64,000 nt of DNA from a bacterium. GTDB lineage: Bacteria; Zhuqueibacterota; Zhuqueibacteria; Zhuqueibacterales; Zhuqueibacteraceae. The translations under genes were made by a program, and so were the position numbers. The notes beneath the pieces were generated by a model that made no database searches, was not told where the DNA came from, and was given only the letters and a program-made list of their open reading frames with translations. The first letter of the stretch is position 1; the number at the start of each line of letters is the position of its first letter. Shown here piece after piece: positions 1 through 10,100 of this stretch. Where the stretch lies: contig JAKLJX010000010.1 in the NCBI GenBank assembly GCA_023150945.1, positions 171,696-235,695 of the forward strand. The letters are read 5' to 3'.

Positions 1-233
1 TCACCATTCCGGAGCATCTCGACTGTTGCGCCTTTGCCGGCGACCGTGGTTTGCTGCTCCCGGAGCTTACCCAATCCGCCACGGCGCTGGAGGCCGCGGA
101 AGTCAAGGCGCGCAGCTATGACGGCTACTATTCCAGCAATCTCACTTGTGAAATGGGCATGACGCTCGCAACCAATCAACACTATCAGTCGATTCTTTCG
201 CTCGTCGAACGCGCGACGCGGGCGGAAGGATGA
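1..233 (+). CDS. C-terminal end of FAD/Fe-S D-lactate dehydrogenase (partial)
   Basis: Reading frame 3 is open from the window edge to the TGA at 231-233, so only the last ~76 residues are present. The segment has a CC-x-x-AGDRG motif, then PELT, then DGYYSSNLTCE. This is the pattern of the C-terminal cysteine-rich (CCG-type) domain of FAD-dependent D-lactate dehydrogenases or glycolate oxidases fused to an Fe-S domain. The family oxidises D-lactate and passes electrons to quinone at the membrane. The canonical CCG is CCA here. The following gene is a glutamate symporter ~75 bp downstream. The family call rests only on this tail. Confidence 0.75.
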   Translation, partial: TIPEHLDCCAFAGDRGLLLPELTQSATALEAAEVKARSYDGYYSSNLTCEMGMTLATNQHYQSILSLVERATRAEG

Positions 234-309
234 TCACAATGCGAGCGGCAAACCCGAGCGCGCAGACCGCATCGGCGCGGCGATGGCGCGGCGCAGTTGC
301 GGAGACGAC

Positions 310-1521
310 ATGCTGAAGCTGGATTTGATCCAAACCCTGGCATTTGCCGGCTTGGCATTGTATGCCGGCCATTTCCTGCGGCGTCTCGTCCCGCTGCTGG
401 CGCGCTACAACCTGCCGGCGCCGGTGCTCGGCGGTTTGCTGGTGGCCCTGCTCGTTACCCTCGGCCGGCGCTTCGAAGTGACCTTCTTTGCATTCGACAC
501 GACGCTGCAAAGCCCGCTGATGATTGCGTTCTTCACCGCCATTGGCTTCGGCGCCAGCATTTCCCTGCTCAAGCGCGGCGGACCGCAGGTGATGACCCTG
601 TTTCTCTGCGCCAGCATTGGTGCGGTGGTACAAAACATTCTCGGCATGGCGCTGGCGCAGCCGCTGGGCGTTCATCCCTTGATTGGCGTGATCGGTGGGT
701 CATTGACTCTCGCCGGCGGCCCGGCAACAGGATTGGCGTTTGCGCCCCTGTTCGAGCAGGCGGGCATTCCCGGCGCCGCCACGATTGCGATTGCCGCCGC
801 CATGGCCGGCATCATCGCGGCCAGCGTGCTGGGCGGGCCGCTGGCCACTTCTCTGATCGAACGCTTCCAGCTCAAACCCAGTCGCCGGTCGCTGGAAAAC
901 GACGCTGCGTTGCAGCCGGAAGCACCGGCGCCTGCCCGGGCGGTGACAGCGCAAAACACGGAAGCCGCCGTTCTGCTCAAGAGTGTGACCATGCTGCTTT
1001 CGGTGATGTGGTTGGGCGCAGGGCTCAGCGCCGGCTTCAAGGCCATGGGCCTGACGCTGCCGGCTTACATCGGCGCGATGGTGGTGGCGGCGGTGGTGCG
1101 CAACCTGGATGATGTCACCGGCAAGTTCGGCCTGCCGCACCGCACGCTGGAGGCGTTGGGCACCGCCGCGCTGACGTTGTTCATCGTGCTCGCGCTGATG
1201 ACGCTGAAACTGTGGGAACTCGCCGACCTGGCGCTGCCGCTGCTCGTGATCCTGGCGGCGCAGGTGGCAGTGATGGCGTTGGTTTGCCTGTGGCCGATGT
1301 TCCGCCTCATGGGGCGTGATTACGATGCTGCCGTGATGGTGAGCGGCTTCTGCGGCTTCATGCTCGGCACCACTGCCAATGCCATGGCCAACATGGAAAC
1401 CCTGGTCGAGCGTTATGGCCCGGCTCCGCGCGCCTTCTTGGTGGTACCGATGATCGGCGCATTCTTCATCGATTTCAGCAATGCGTTGATCTTGACCACT
1501 TGTATCAATCTATTCAAATGA
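310..1521 (+). CDS. gltS: Sodium/glutamate symporter GltS
   Basis: A 403-residue, very hydrophobic protein with about ten to twelve membrane segments. The family motifs are visible: LPAPVLGGLLVAL near residue 40, and GSLTLAGGPATGLAF near 135-150, the pore-loop region of the GltS family. A second related half contains TTANAMANM near the C-terminus. GltS imports L-glutamate with Na+ across the inner membrane. I chose the ATG at 310 because MLKLDLIQTL aligns with the family N-terminus (about 400 residues) and GGAGA lies just upstream. An in-frame ATG at 283 would add nine polar residues. Confidence 0.93.
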   Translation: MLKLDLIQTLAFAGLALYAGHFLRRLVPLLARYNLPAPVLGGLLVALLVTLGRRFEVTFFAFDTTLQSPLMIAFFTAIGFGASISLLKRGGPQVMTLFLCASIGAVVQNILGMALAQPLGVHPLIGVIGGSLTLAGGPATGLAFAPLFEQAGIPGAATIAIAAAMAGIIAASVLGGPLATSLIERFQLKPSRRSLENDAALQPEAPAPARAVTAQNTEAAVLLKSVTMLLSVMWLGAGLSAGFKAMGLTLPAYIGAMVVAAVVRNLDDVTGKFGLPHRTLEALGTAALTLFIVLALMTLKLWELADLALPLLVILAAQVAVMALVCLWPMFRLMGRDYDAAVMVSGFCGFMLGTTANAMANMETLVERYGPAPRAFLVVPMIGAFFIDFSNALILTTCINLFK

Positions 1522-1611
1522 AGGCAAGTGGCAAGTTTCACGAGTTGAGCCGCCTGCTGCGAACGCTTTCATTCTCAACAATCTTCACCGACAAGTCAAT
1601 GAGAGAGCCTC

Positions 1612-4419
1612 ATGTCCAAACTGCACGAACTTGCCGAAGCTGGTCAATCCATTTGGTATGAAGGTTTCCGCCGCGCCTGCTTGACAGCCGGCGAGCTGGG
1701 CGCCTGGTTGCCTCGCGGCGTGCGCGGCCTGAACTCGAATCCAACCGTGCTGGCGCACACCCTCGCCGGCAGCGCTGATTACGATGCTGATCTGCAGCGC
1801 CTCCTCCCGGCGAAGGAGTCACTTGAAGAAATTCATGCCACACTGGTGCGGGAAGATGCCATGCGCGCAGCGGATTTGCTGCGTCCGGTTTATAACGCCA
1901 CTGCGGGCGGCGATGGCTACGTCTGCCTCGATCTTGACCCGGCGTTGACGCACGATACCACCGCGATAATCGCCGCGGCCCAGCGCCTTTTCGGTTTGTT
2001 GAACCGGCCGAATGTGATGATCAAGATTCCCGCGACAGCGGCGGGGTTGCCGGCAATCATCGAGTTGATTGCCGCCGGCGTGAACCTCAACGTGACCTTG
2101 ATTTTCAACCTGCAGACCTACGAGCAGGTGGCAGAGGCTTATCTGGCGGGACTCGAGCAGCGCCTTGGCCGGGGAGAACCACTCAATTCAGTGGCGGCAG
2201 TTGCGTCTTTTCATGTCGGTGAAATTGACGACGCACTCGCGCCGTTGCTGGCGGCCAAAGGGCAAAGCGCTCTGCTGAACCAGCTCGGCATTGCCTCAGC
2301 CCGGCTGGTCTATGCCAAATTCCAGGAGATCTCGCAAAGCCCACGCTGGCAGAAACTCGCCGCCGCCGGTGCCGCGGCGCAACGGCTGCTGTGGAGCAGC
2401 ACCAGCATGAGCCATCCGCTGTTCCCTGATACTTTCTATGTTGAAAACCTGATCGCGCCGCAAACCGTCTGCAGCGTGACGCCCATGACATTGACCGCAT
2501 TTCTCGAGCACGGCAAGCTCGCACCGACCCTGGCCTTTGATGCCGGCGAAGTAAGGGAGCAGCTCGCACAATTGCCCAGCCTGGGCATTGACCTGAACGT
2601 CATCGCCCAACAGCTTGTGCAAAACAGCCGGCAGGCATTCTCCGAAGCATACCGCAGGTTGCGCGAGTCTCTCGCGGACAAGCTGCAGCAATTGAGCAGC
2701 GGGCAGACGCGCCACCATTTCTTTTTGGGGAAATATGAAAGCGCGGTGGCGAGTGCGCTGAAGGATTTGCATGATCACACCGTTCTCACGCGCATTTGGC
2801 AGCACGATCACACCGTCTGGAAACCCGATCCCACTGAGATCACCAATCGCCTGGGCTGGCTGCACAGTCCGGAAGTGATGCACGCGGCCATTCCCGAAAT
2901 CAGCGCGTTTGTGGACGAAGTGCGCGCCGAGGGCTTCTCGCACGCCCTGCTGCTCGGCATGGGCGGCTCGAGCCTCGCGCCGGAAGTCTTTCGTTTCACC
3001 TTGGGTGTGCGGCCGGGCTTTCTCGATCTCGCCGTGCTCGACAGCACTGATGCTGAGGCCGTCGCCGCGCACGCGCAGCGACTGAATCTCGCCAAGACGT
3101 TGTTCCTCGTTTCGACGAAATCCGGCGGAACGGTGGAGACGTTTTCGTTCTTCAAATACTTCTACAACCTCACGGCGCAACGAGTCGGCAGTGACAAAGT
3201 TGGCAGGCACTTCATCGCGATCACGGATCCCGGCAGCGGGCTGGTGGATACGGCCCGAAAGTACGCGTTCCGCAAAGTGTTTTTGAACGATCCGAATATT
3301 GGCGGCCGGTATTCCGCGCTTTCCTGCTTCGGTTTGGTGCCGGCCGCGCTGCTGGGCGTGGATTTGCGACTGCTGCTGGAGCGCGGCGCCATCATGGCGT
3401 GCAACAGCGAAGGCTGCAATTCTCCTCTGGAGGGAGACAATCTCTCTGCACAGCTCGGCGCTGTTTTAGGGGAAATGGCAGCAGCCGGCCGCGATAAGGT
3501 CACGCTGCTGGCCTCTCCGGCCATCCGGCATTTCGGCGCCTGGGCCGAGCAACTGATCGCGGAAAGTACGGGCAAGGAAGGCAAAGGCATTCTGCCGGTC
3601 GATGGGGAGGAGGCGGCTACGCCGGCAGCCTATGGCGACGATCGCGTCTTCGTGCATCTGCGGCTGCGCGATGACCGGACTCACGATTCCGCAATCGCGG
3701 CGCTGCAGCAAGCCGGGCATCCTGTGCTGCAATTCACCTGGCAGGATGAGTATGATCTCGGCGGCGAATTCTTTCGCTGGGAGATGGCCACGGCGGTGGC
3801 GAGCCGGCGGCTGAGCATCAATCCCTTCGATCAGCCGGACGTGGAATCTGCCAAAGTACTGGCGCGGCAGATGGTGGCTGCCTATCAACAGTCGGGCCAC
3901 TTGCCCGAACCCGCACCAACGTTGCAGGCGGAGGGCATTGCGGTCTACGCGGATTTCGCCGCCGCGAGTCTGCGCGCGGCCTTGCAGCAATTTCTCGCGC
4001 CGGCGGAGAAGTCCGGCGCGACCGGCCCGCGAGCTTATGTGGCATTGCAGGCTTATCTGCCGCCCACCGCGGAAACTGAAGCAGCGTTGCAGCAGATGCG
4101 CAGCCGGATCATGCGGCGTTGGCGCTGCGCGACCACGGTCGGCTATGGCCCGCGCTTTCTGCATTCCACCGGCCAGCTCCACAAAGGTGACGCCGGCAAC
4201 GGCCTCTTCATCCAATTCACTTCCGACCCCCGCCAGGAGGTGCCGATTCCTGATGAGGCTGGCAGCGCAGCGTCAGCCATGACCTTTGGCGTGCTCAAGC
4301 TGGCGCAGGCGCTCGGCGATCAGCAGGCATTGCGCAATGCCGGCCGGCACGTCATTCGTTTTCATCTGGGTACTGAAGTCGTGCAGCAGTTGCAGCGCCT
4401 GGCCGATCTGCTTGCCTGA
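1612..4419 (+). CDS. tal-pgi: Bifunctional transaldolase / glucose-6-phosphate isomerase
   Basis: A 935-residue fusion joining the pentose-phosphate pathway to glycolysis. The N-terminal half (about 1-370) is transaldolase: SNPTV near 42-45 and the Schiff-base lysine in NVMIKIPAT (K138). The C-terminal half (about 400-935) is phosphoglucose isomerase: a sugar-phosphate-binding loop MGGSSLAPEVF near 450 and STKSGGTVETFSFF near 502-515. The substrates are sedoheptulose-7-P plus glyceraldehyde-3-P, and glucose-6-P/fructose-6-P, in the cytoplasm. Such fusions are known in several bacterial phyla, so this is not an assembly artefact; the frame is continuous. The usual T of 'TSNPT' is N here. ATG 1612 follows a GAGAG stretch. 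Confidence 0.95.
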   Translation: MSKLHELAEAGQSIWYEGFRRACLTAGELGAWLPRGVRGLNSNPTVLAHTLAGSADYDADLQRLLPAKESLEEIHATLVREDAMRAADLLRPVYNATAGGDGYVCLDLDPALTHDTTAIIAAAQRLFGLLNRPNVMIKIPATAAGLPAIIELIAAGVNLNVTLIFNLQTYEQVAEAYLAGLEQRLGRGEPLNSVAAVASFHVGEIDDALAPLLAAKGQSALLNQLGIASARLVYAKFQEISQSPRWQKLAAAGAAAQRLLWSSTSMSHPLFPDTFYVENLIAPQTVCSVTPMTLTAFLEHGKLAPTLAFDAGEVREQLAQLPSLGIDLNVIAQQLVQNSRQAFSEAYRRLRESLADKLQQLSSGQTRHHFFLGKYESAVASALKDLHDHTVLTRIWQHDHTVWKPDPTEITNRLGWLHSPEVMHAAIPEISAFVDEVRAEGFSHALLLGMGGSSLAPEVFRFTLGVRPGFLDLAVLDSTDAEAVAAHAQRLNLAKTLFLVSTKSGGTVETFSFFKYFYNLTAQRVGSDKVGRHFIAITDPGSGLVDTARKYAFRKVFLNDPNIGGRYSALSCFGLVPAALLGVDLRLLLERGAIMACNSEGCNSPLEGDNLSAQLGAVLGEMAAAGRDKVTLLASPAIRHFGAWAEQLIAESTGKEGKGILPVDGEEAATPAAYGDDRVFVHLRLRDDRTHDSAIAALQQAGHPVLQFTWQDEYDLGGEFFRWEMATAVASRRLSINPFDQPDVESAKVLARQMVAAYQQSGHLPEPAPTLQAEGIAVYADFAAASLRAALQQFLAPAEKSGATGPRAYVALQAYLPPTAETEAALQQMRSRIMRRWRCATTVGYGPRFLHSTGQLHKGDAGNGLFIQFTSDPRQEVPIPDEAGSAASAMTFGVLKLAQALGDQQALRNAGRHVIRFHLGTEVVQQLQRLADLLA

Positions 4420-4470
4420 ACGCAGAGGTCCGGCAGCAGGTCAATATTCTTTGCATTGTGAGATGGATTC

Positions 4471-5346
4471 ATGAATCGCATTTTGATTACCGGGGCCAGC
4501 GGCTTTCTGGGCGGGCATCTCTGTGGCCCAGCCGCCAAACGGCAGCAGGTTTACGGCGCCTACAGCCGCCATTCCGCGCTGCCGGCCGAAGCGACGCCGG
4601 TTTTGCTGGATTTGGCGGAAGGCGAGCGTATTCGGCCGGTGCTGCAAGCCGTTGATCCCGACACCATCATTCATGCCGCCGTGCTGCAAGTGGATGAATG
4701 TGAAGCCCAGCCCGAGCTGGCGCGTTTAATCAATGTCGAGGCCACGCGCGTGATAGCCCAGTGGTGCCGCGAGCAGGGGCGGCGCTTGGTGCACATCTCC
4801 TCTGATCTCGTGTTTGATGGCGCGGCGGGCTGGTACGAAGAGACCGACATTCCCAAGCCCATCAGTGTGTATGCCGAAACCAAACGCGAGGGTGAGTTGG
4901 CGGCGCTCGCCCACTGCCCGCACGCGGCGGTCGCGCGCCTGCCCTTGCTTTACGGCTTGCCGTCTGCCCGGGGCTATTGTTTCTTCGCCGGAATGCTCGA
5001 GCGTCTGCGCCGGGGCGAGCAGGTGACGGTGTTTCACGATCAATATCGCACGCCCGGACTGGTGGGAAATATGGCCGCGGCGATTCTGGAACTGTCGGAA
5101 ACCGGGTTTTCCGGCATCATTCATTTGGGCGGGGCGCGGCGCTGCAGCCGGTTCGAATTCGCCCAGACACTTTGTCGAATGGCGGGTCTCTCTGCCTCTC
5201 TGCTGCGGCCGGTTTCGATGTTCGAGGTGCAATTGCCGGCGGCGCGGCCGCGTGATGTTTCTCTCAAAAACACGATTGCGCCAAGTGTGCTGCGGACGCC
5301 GCTGATCGGTTTTGAAGAGGGCCTGCGCACATTGGTCGGCCGCTGA
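4471..5346 (+). CDS. NAD(P)-dependent sugar-nucleotide reductase, RmlD/RfbD-like
   Basis: A 291-residue extended short-chain dehydrogenase. It has an N-terminal Rossmann motif GASGFLG at residues 8-14, the active-site serine region HISSDLVFDG, and the YxxxK pair in VYAETK. The layout matches RmlD (dTDP-4-dehydrorhamnose reductase) and related sugar-nucleotide-binding proteins, which reduce 4-keto sugars for surface polysaccharide. No other rhamnose gene is nearby, so the exact substrate is not established. It lies 51 bp after tal-pgi on the same strand and ends at a bidirectional terminator. Confidence 0.8.
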   Translation: MNRILITGASGFLGGHLCGPAAKRQQVYGAYSRHSALPAEATPVLLDLAEGERIRPVLQAVDPDTIIHAAVLQVDECEAQPELARLINVEATRVIAQWCREQGRRLVHISSDLVFDGAAGWYEETDIPKPISVYAETKREGELAALAHCPHAAVARLPLLYGLPSARGYCFFAGMLERLRRGEQVTVFHDQYRTPGLVGNMAAAILELSETGFSGIIHLGGARRCSRFEFAQTLCRMAGLSASLLRPVSMFEVQLPAARPRDVSLKNTIAPSVLRTPLIGFEEGLRTLVGR

Positions 5347-5375
5347 ACGACTACAGCACCGGTTGCCCGCCTGAC

Positions 5376-5413
5376 AAAAAAAAGCCGGAAGTGCGATTGC
5401 ACTCCCGGCTTTT
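5376..5413. terminator. Bidirectional intrinsic terminator
   Basis: GCCGG-A-AGTGC pairs with GCACT-C-CCGGC around a 4-nt loop (one mismatch). The stem is flanked by eight A on the left and four T on the right. It sits between the convergent RmlD-like gene and hsp20, and the long A tract makes it strongest for hsp20 on the minus strand. Confidence 0.85.
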
Positions 5414-5447
5414 CATTTATGTCAAAATGCTAGCGCGCTGCGGCTGC

Positions 5448-5870
5448 TCAGCTCACCGTGATGCCGATTTCGCGGCTCATCGCTTCCTTGCTCTTGGGGA
5501 GATGGACGGTGAGCACACCGTCTCTGTAATCCGCTTTGATGCTGTTGCGATCGATGCCTTCGCCCAGGCGGAAGCGGCGCTCGAAGCGGCCCTGGCGCGT
5601 TTCGCGCAGGCGGTAGGCTTTCTGTTCGTCTTCCGCTTGCACGCGCTTCTCGCCGGTCAGCGTCAACACGCCATTTTCAAGCGTGATCTTCAGCTCGTCT
5701 TTCTTCACGCCCGGCAATTCGGCGCGCAGGAGGAAGCCATCCTTGACCTCCAGTACATCGACTTCCGGCACAAAGGCGACCTGGGTGTCGTTGCCGTTGA
5801 ACCAATCGCGGAGCAGAGTATTCTCCAACTCAGAGAACACGGTCGCAGCAGGATGCCATTTCACCAACAT
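5448..5870 (-). CDS. Small heat-shock protein, Hsp20/alpha-crystallin
   Basis: A 140-residue protein with an alpha-crystallin domain at about 35-130. Visible features are PEVDVLEVKDGFLLRAELPG, the LENGVLTLTGEK strand and the signature ADYRDGVLTVHLPK near the end. Hsp20 proteins form oligomers that hold unfolding proteins without ATP. The start is ATG 5870: AAGGAG lies 8 nt upstream, and an in-frame TTG two codons earlier is less likely. It stands alone on the minus strand. I did not find a clear heat-shock sigma-factor or CIRCE operator upstream. Confidence 0.93.
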   Translation of the reverse strand: MLVKWHPAATVFSELENTLLRDWFNGNDTQVAFVPEVDVLEVKDGFLLRAELPGVKKDELKITLENGVLTLTGEKRVQAEDEQKAYRLRETRQGRFERRFRLGEGIDRNSIKADYRDGVLTVHLPKSKEAMSREIGITVS

Positions 5871-6662
5871 AGTCAACTCTCCTTCGGTTTTGGGTTATCA
5901 GTAAGGTTTTGTTTGTCATCGTTTGCCCCTTCCAAAAGCAATGCTTGTGCCACTCATATTTTCGGCCAGATTTGCAGACTTTACTCTGGTTAACCTGATT
6001 ATCTGGCAGCGTGTGTCTTCGCTGCTGCCGAATTGGCTACATCTGCTCTGCTGCTGCTGTCAAGAACGTGAAATCTTGTCAGCACGACGTGACTCAAGAA
6101 CGAAATTAAAACCAAATGAGCCGAATCGGCGGGGTGGAAGTCCGCACAGCTTTCAAAGCGAGGCAAAGGCCTGGCCTTTTCGCGTCGCATGCAGGCCGGA
6201 CCTGCGCTCACCACGAAAATGGTGTCCGTCCGCGAGTGTAGCTCTGCTCACCAAGATGTTCCGGCATCGGCCTGGCTGTTGCATTTGCAGCGGTTATCAA
6301 TTGGATGAGCAGGTTTGCAGTCCCCGCCCCTCGTGGGCGGCTGTTAAAGCCAACAAATTCGCGGTTGCCACAGTGCCCCACGAGAGGGCAAGACTACGAT
6401 TCCTGCGCACGCATTTGAAAAACGCTATATGATCACAGAATTGCCACGACGCTGGAAGTTTTGGAGACCCTGGCTCAGCCGAGGTTGAAGTCGGAGCCGG
6501 CAGGTACAAATTAGGATTCCAAAATAAGCGTTGAACCCCGGCCCGCGCGCCAGGAATGCCCGGCGCGCACGATAAACTTTCGAAATTGCATTCCTCGCCC
6601 GGGTTGCTTATCATGCGCTCGTGAGTGAGATCGAATCCGGATTTTTTGCGAGGAGATACAGC
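5871..6662. other. Long intergenic region, no gene recognised
   Basis: About 790 bp separate the divergent hsp20 and DUF971 genes. Open frames are present on both strands, but none has a recognisable protein or a good ribosome-binding site. The region presumably carries both promoters. I could not identify a repeat or RNA gene in it. Confidence 0.4.
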
Positions 6663-7025
6663 ATGCCAACTCGTCCCGTTGACCTGAAGAAGGCCGATGA
6701 GCAGACTCTGCAAATTGATTGGGAGGACGGCGAGACCAGTTTCTACCCGCTGGCTTTTCTCCGCCGGCGGTGTCCCTGCGCCTCCTGTGAGGAAGCCCGT
6801 CATGCGAAGACTGCCAGCAACCCGTTCAGGGTATTGCAGCCGCATGAGATCATCACCGATCAAGTCACTGTGGTGCGCGCCGAAGTCGTGGGGCGCTATG
6901 CCCTTCATTTTGACTGGAGTGACGGGCATCACGAGGGGATCTATACGTTCGATTTTCTGCGGGAACTGGCACAGGAAGAGGTTTGCCGCAAGCTCAAGGA
7001 GGAGAGGGAGCAGACAAAGGGTTAG
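6663..7025 (+). CDS. DUF971 domain protein (gamma-butyrobetaine hydroxylase N-terminal-like)
   Basis: A 120-residue protein matching the small DUF971 family: an LQIDWEDGETSFYPLAFLRRRCPCASC block at the start and LHFDWSDGHHEGIYTFDFLREL toward the end. The CPCASC cysteines are typical of the family, which is found alone in many bacteria and as the zinc-binding N-terminal domain of gamma-butyrobetaine hydroxylases. Roles in Fe-S/Mrp biology have been suggested for stand-alone members; nothing here proves one. The start is ATG 6663, preceded by AGGAGA; an upstream in-frame GTG at 6621 lacks such a site. Confidence 0.85.
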   Translation: MPTRPVDLKKADEQTLQIDWEDGETSFYPLAFLRRRCPCASCEEARHAKTASNPFRVLQPHEIITDQVTVVRAEVVGRYALHFDWSDGHHEGIYTFDFLRELAQEEVCRKLKEEREQTKG

Positions 7026-7048
7026 CGGCCTTCGCCGGCGCAGAAACA

Positions 7049-7089
7049 CAAAACGCCACTGGTTCCGGCAGGAAGCCAGTGGCGTTTTG
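7049..7089. terminator. Strong bidirectional terminator hairpin
   Basis: CAAAACGCCACTGG pairs perfectly with CCAGTGGCGTTTTG (14 bp), and the loop region has a further TTCC/GGAA pairing. It lies between the DUF971 gene and the convergent giant secreted gene, so it can serve both. Confidence 0.9.
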
Positions 7090-7147
7090 CTTTTGGAGGC
7101 AAATCATTCCGGCGGCGCCGCGGGCGCAGCCGGATACCGCGGCAGGG

Positions 7148-10100
7148 TTATTTGATCAGTTGCATTCTGCCGGTGGCAATGCGGTCGCCGACCTGCAGAC
7201 GGAAGATGTACGTTCCGCTGGAGACTGGAACACCTGCCTGATTGCGGCCGTTCCAGCGGCGATGATGCTCGCCGGCGTTCAGGTCGTTGTTGATCAACGT
7301 CCGCACCAACTGGCCGCTCACGTTGAAGATCTGCAGCCGCACCAGGCCGGGCTGATCCAACCGGAAGCGAATCGTGGTTTCCGGATTGAACGGGTTGGGA
7401 TAGACTTCCGCCGCCAGTTTGTAATCACTGATCGGCGCTTGCGCGGCTTCGGCCCACGGCGCGCCGCCCGAGCTTTTCGGAAGTGCCGCCAGCGTCAGCA
7501 AGTTGTACCACACTTCATCGCGGGTGACGTTGGACGATGTAATCATCAAGTTGGAGGCGCTGGTCACGTTGTGCGCCGGACCCGAGGAATCGAAGAAATC
7601 ATCGAGGTCGCTGTAGAACACCGTGTCAACGGGCGCCGCGAGCAGGTCGTCATAGTCGCCGAAATGGACGCGTTTCATCTCGCCGGTTTGCAGGGTCCCT
7701 TCGCGCGTACCGAAGAGATAAAGCACGCTGTTGGTGACGTCGAGCGTGATTACCGGCCGGGTCCAGCCATTGCCCTCGATGACGGAGTACAGCGTCCAGT
7801 CGCCGTTGGTCTCGCGATGGTACAGGCCGTTTTTCAAGGTGGAGGCGCCGCCGCCGCCTTTGGTCTTCACCGCCATGAAAACCTCGTTGTTGTGGGTTGC
7901 CATCGCGATGTGGTTGTCGGCAAAGGTGCCCGAAGGTTGTTCCAGGCTGCCCGATTCATCGATCCACAGCGTATCGTGGTCGCTTTCGCTATGCCGCAGG
8001 AATCCAAACTCCGAGGCGCTGCTGCTGCTGTTTTCCGCGTAGCCCACACCAATGCTATTGACGCCGCCGTTCTGGAAGGCGACGGCATCAGCAAGGCCAA
8101 CTGCCTGATTGAGATTGCGCTTGATGGTGATTTGCGCAGACCACGAGGAGCCTTCGTTGGTGGACTTCTGCCCGCTCAGGGTGGAGTCCTCCATCCAGAA
8201 GACCCACAAATTGCCGGACAAGGTGCGCGTCAGCACCATGTTGCTCTCCTGGACGGAGTTGACGGTCTTGGGATAGCCACTGTCAATGCTCCAGTTGCCG
8301 CCACTGAAACCCAGCCGCAAGAGCTGGGTGGTGGAGGGACCGGGCAACAGGATATAGGCCTTGTTGTTGGCGCTCGCCAGCACCACGTCGGGCCGGGCCT
8401 TTTGCGCTGCGCTGATCAGAATGCTCTGCGTCCACGTCAAACCGTCGAATTTCCACAGGTACCACCTTTTATCTGACTTCGCTTCGGCGGCCAGCCACCA
8501 GAAACCGCCGTGGTGAAAGACTTTGCTCTGGTTGGCGTTGTCGAATTTGCTGTTGGTGCCGGGCACCGGTGCGCCAAACAAATTGCTCGGCGCGATGTCA
8601 TAGGCCTGGGAGGCAACTTGCGTGGTTTCGACACTGGTTGAAACGAACAAGGTGTAGCTGCCGTTGACCGCGGGATTGCGCACTGCCGCTTCGGGCAAAT
8701 AGAGCGTGATCGAGTCGTTGTTGGCGGTCTCGATCGCAGCCGGCACCTGAATCTGAATGGTGCGCTGGGCGCTGTCGCCGGCGGCCGTGGCCGGCGTGCT
8801 GTTGAGTAATACGCCGCTCAACGCACCCTGCGTGACTTTGGTCGCGGTGTTGAAGCGAACCCGCACGGTATCCGCGCCTGCCAACATGCGGCCGTGGTTG
8901 CCGAGGCGAAAGCCGATGGTGTAGTTGGCAGTTGAATCAGGGTCGGTGGGCAGCGGGGTCACCCGGGCGGCGGTGACTTTGGTGGTGGCGCGCACCAGAT
9001 TGAAGGCCGGCGAGTATACCGGGGTTGACTGGGCGCTGGTCCAGGCCTGCAGTGAGTCCAAACCAATGGCGGTCTTGCTGTAGACGCTGGCAAGCGTGTC
9101 GATCACCACGAAGGCCGTGTCCCCGCCTGGAATCGTCACCGGAGTAGTGATGGTGATTTCACGCAGATTGGCGTCGGTCACCACTGCGCCGGCAGCCACG
9201 CCATTGACTTTCACGTGCGCCGGAGTGATCGCCGCCGGCACGTAAGTGTTGAATGGAAACCGCAGCGAAATCGTGCCGACACCGGCCGTGAGCGTGCCGT
9301 TGGTGGTGTCGGTCAACACGACCGGCACGGTGTAACGGGCGCGGGCATTCACTTCGTTTGGCGCCACTGTTACCGAATCCAATGCGATGCGAGGCCCAAC
9401 CGTGGTTTGCAGCAGATTGAACCACATGTCATTGGTCGTCGTGTTGCCGGCGCAGACCATCGTGCCGATGGTGCTGTTGACGTATTGCTGCGGCATGGTC
9501 ACGTGTTGCAGGGCGTTGCCGTTGGCGAAGATCAGCCGCTTGGCGGCGACGCTGCTGGCCGTGCCTTCGTTGCCGATGGTCACGAGTTTGTATTCGGCAA
9601 AGCTGCTGTCCGAGCGAATGCCGGAGAGGATCAGGGCGCTGCTGGTGGTGTCGATCGCCAGGGTTGGCGAAGTCCAACCGGCATCCGGGCTGAAGAAGAC
9701 CGGATTTCTCGACCAAGCACCAGCGCTGCTGCGCTTGTAGAGCGTGTTGCGCGGCACACCGTTCGCGCCGGCAAAAGTGCGCGTGATGAGATAGATGTTG
9801 TTGGCCGGATCGACCGCCATGCTGAGTTGATTGTTGGCGTTTTCATTGCCCTGATAAGTGAGCAGGTGGGATTCATCCGTCCAGACGCTGTCCGGATCGC
9901 CGTCCAAATGGTGCAGAAAACCGAAGCGGCTGGTCTCACCGGAAACGCCTTCTTCGCCATAGGCCACGCCGACATAGCCGTTGCCGCTTTGCGTGAAGGC
10001 CACGGCATCGGTGGTGCCCCGGTCTTGGTTGAGCGAAGACTTGAGGGTGATGGGCGTCGCCGACCAGGTGACGCCACCGTCGGTCGATTTCTTGGCCTGC

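Noticed and set aside
6983..8476. A 497-codon plus-strand open frame over the end of the secreted paralogue
   Set aside because: It runs through a strong terminator and antisense to a gene with a signal peptide, domains and sorting tail.
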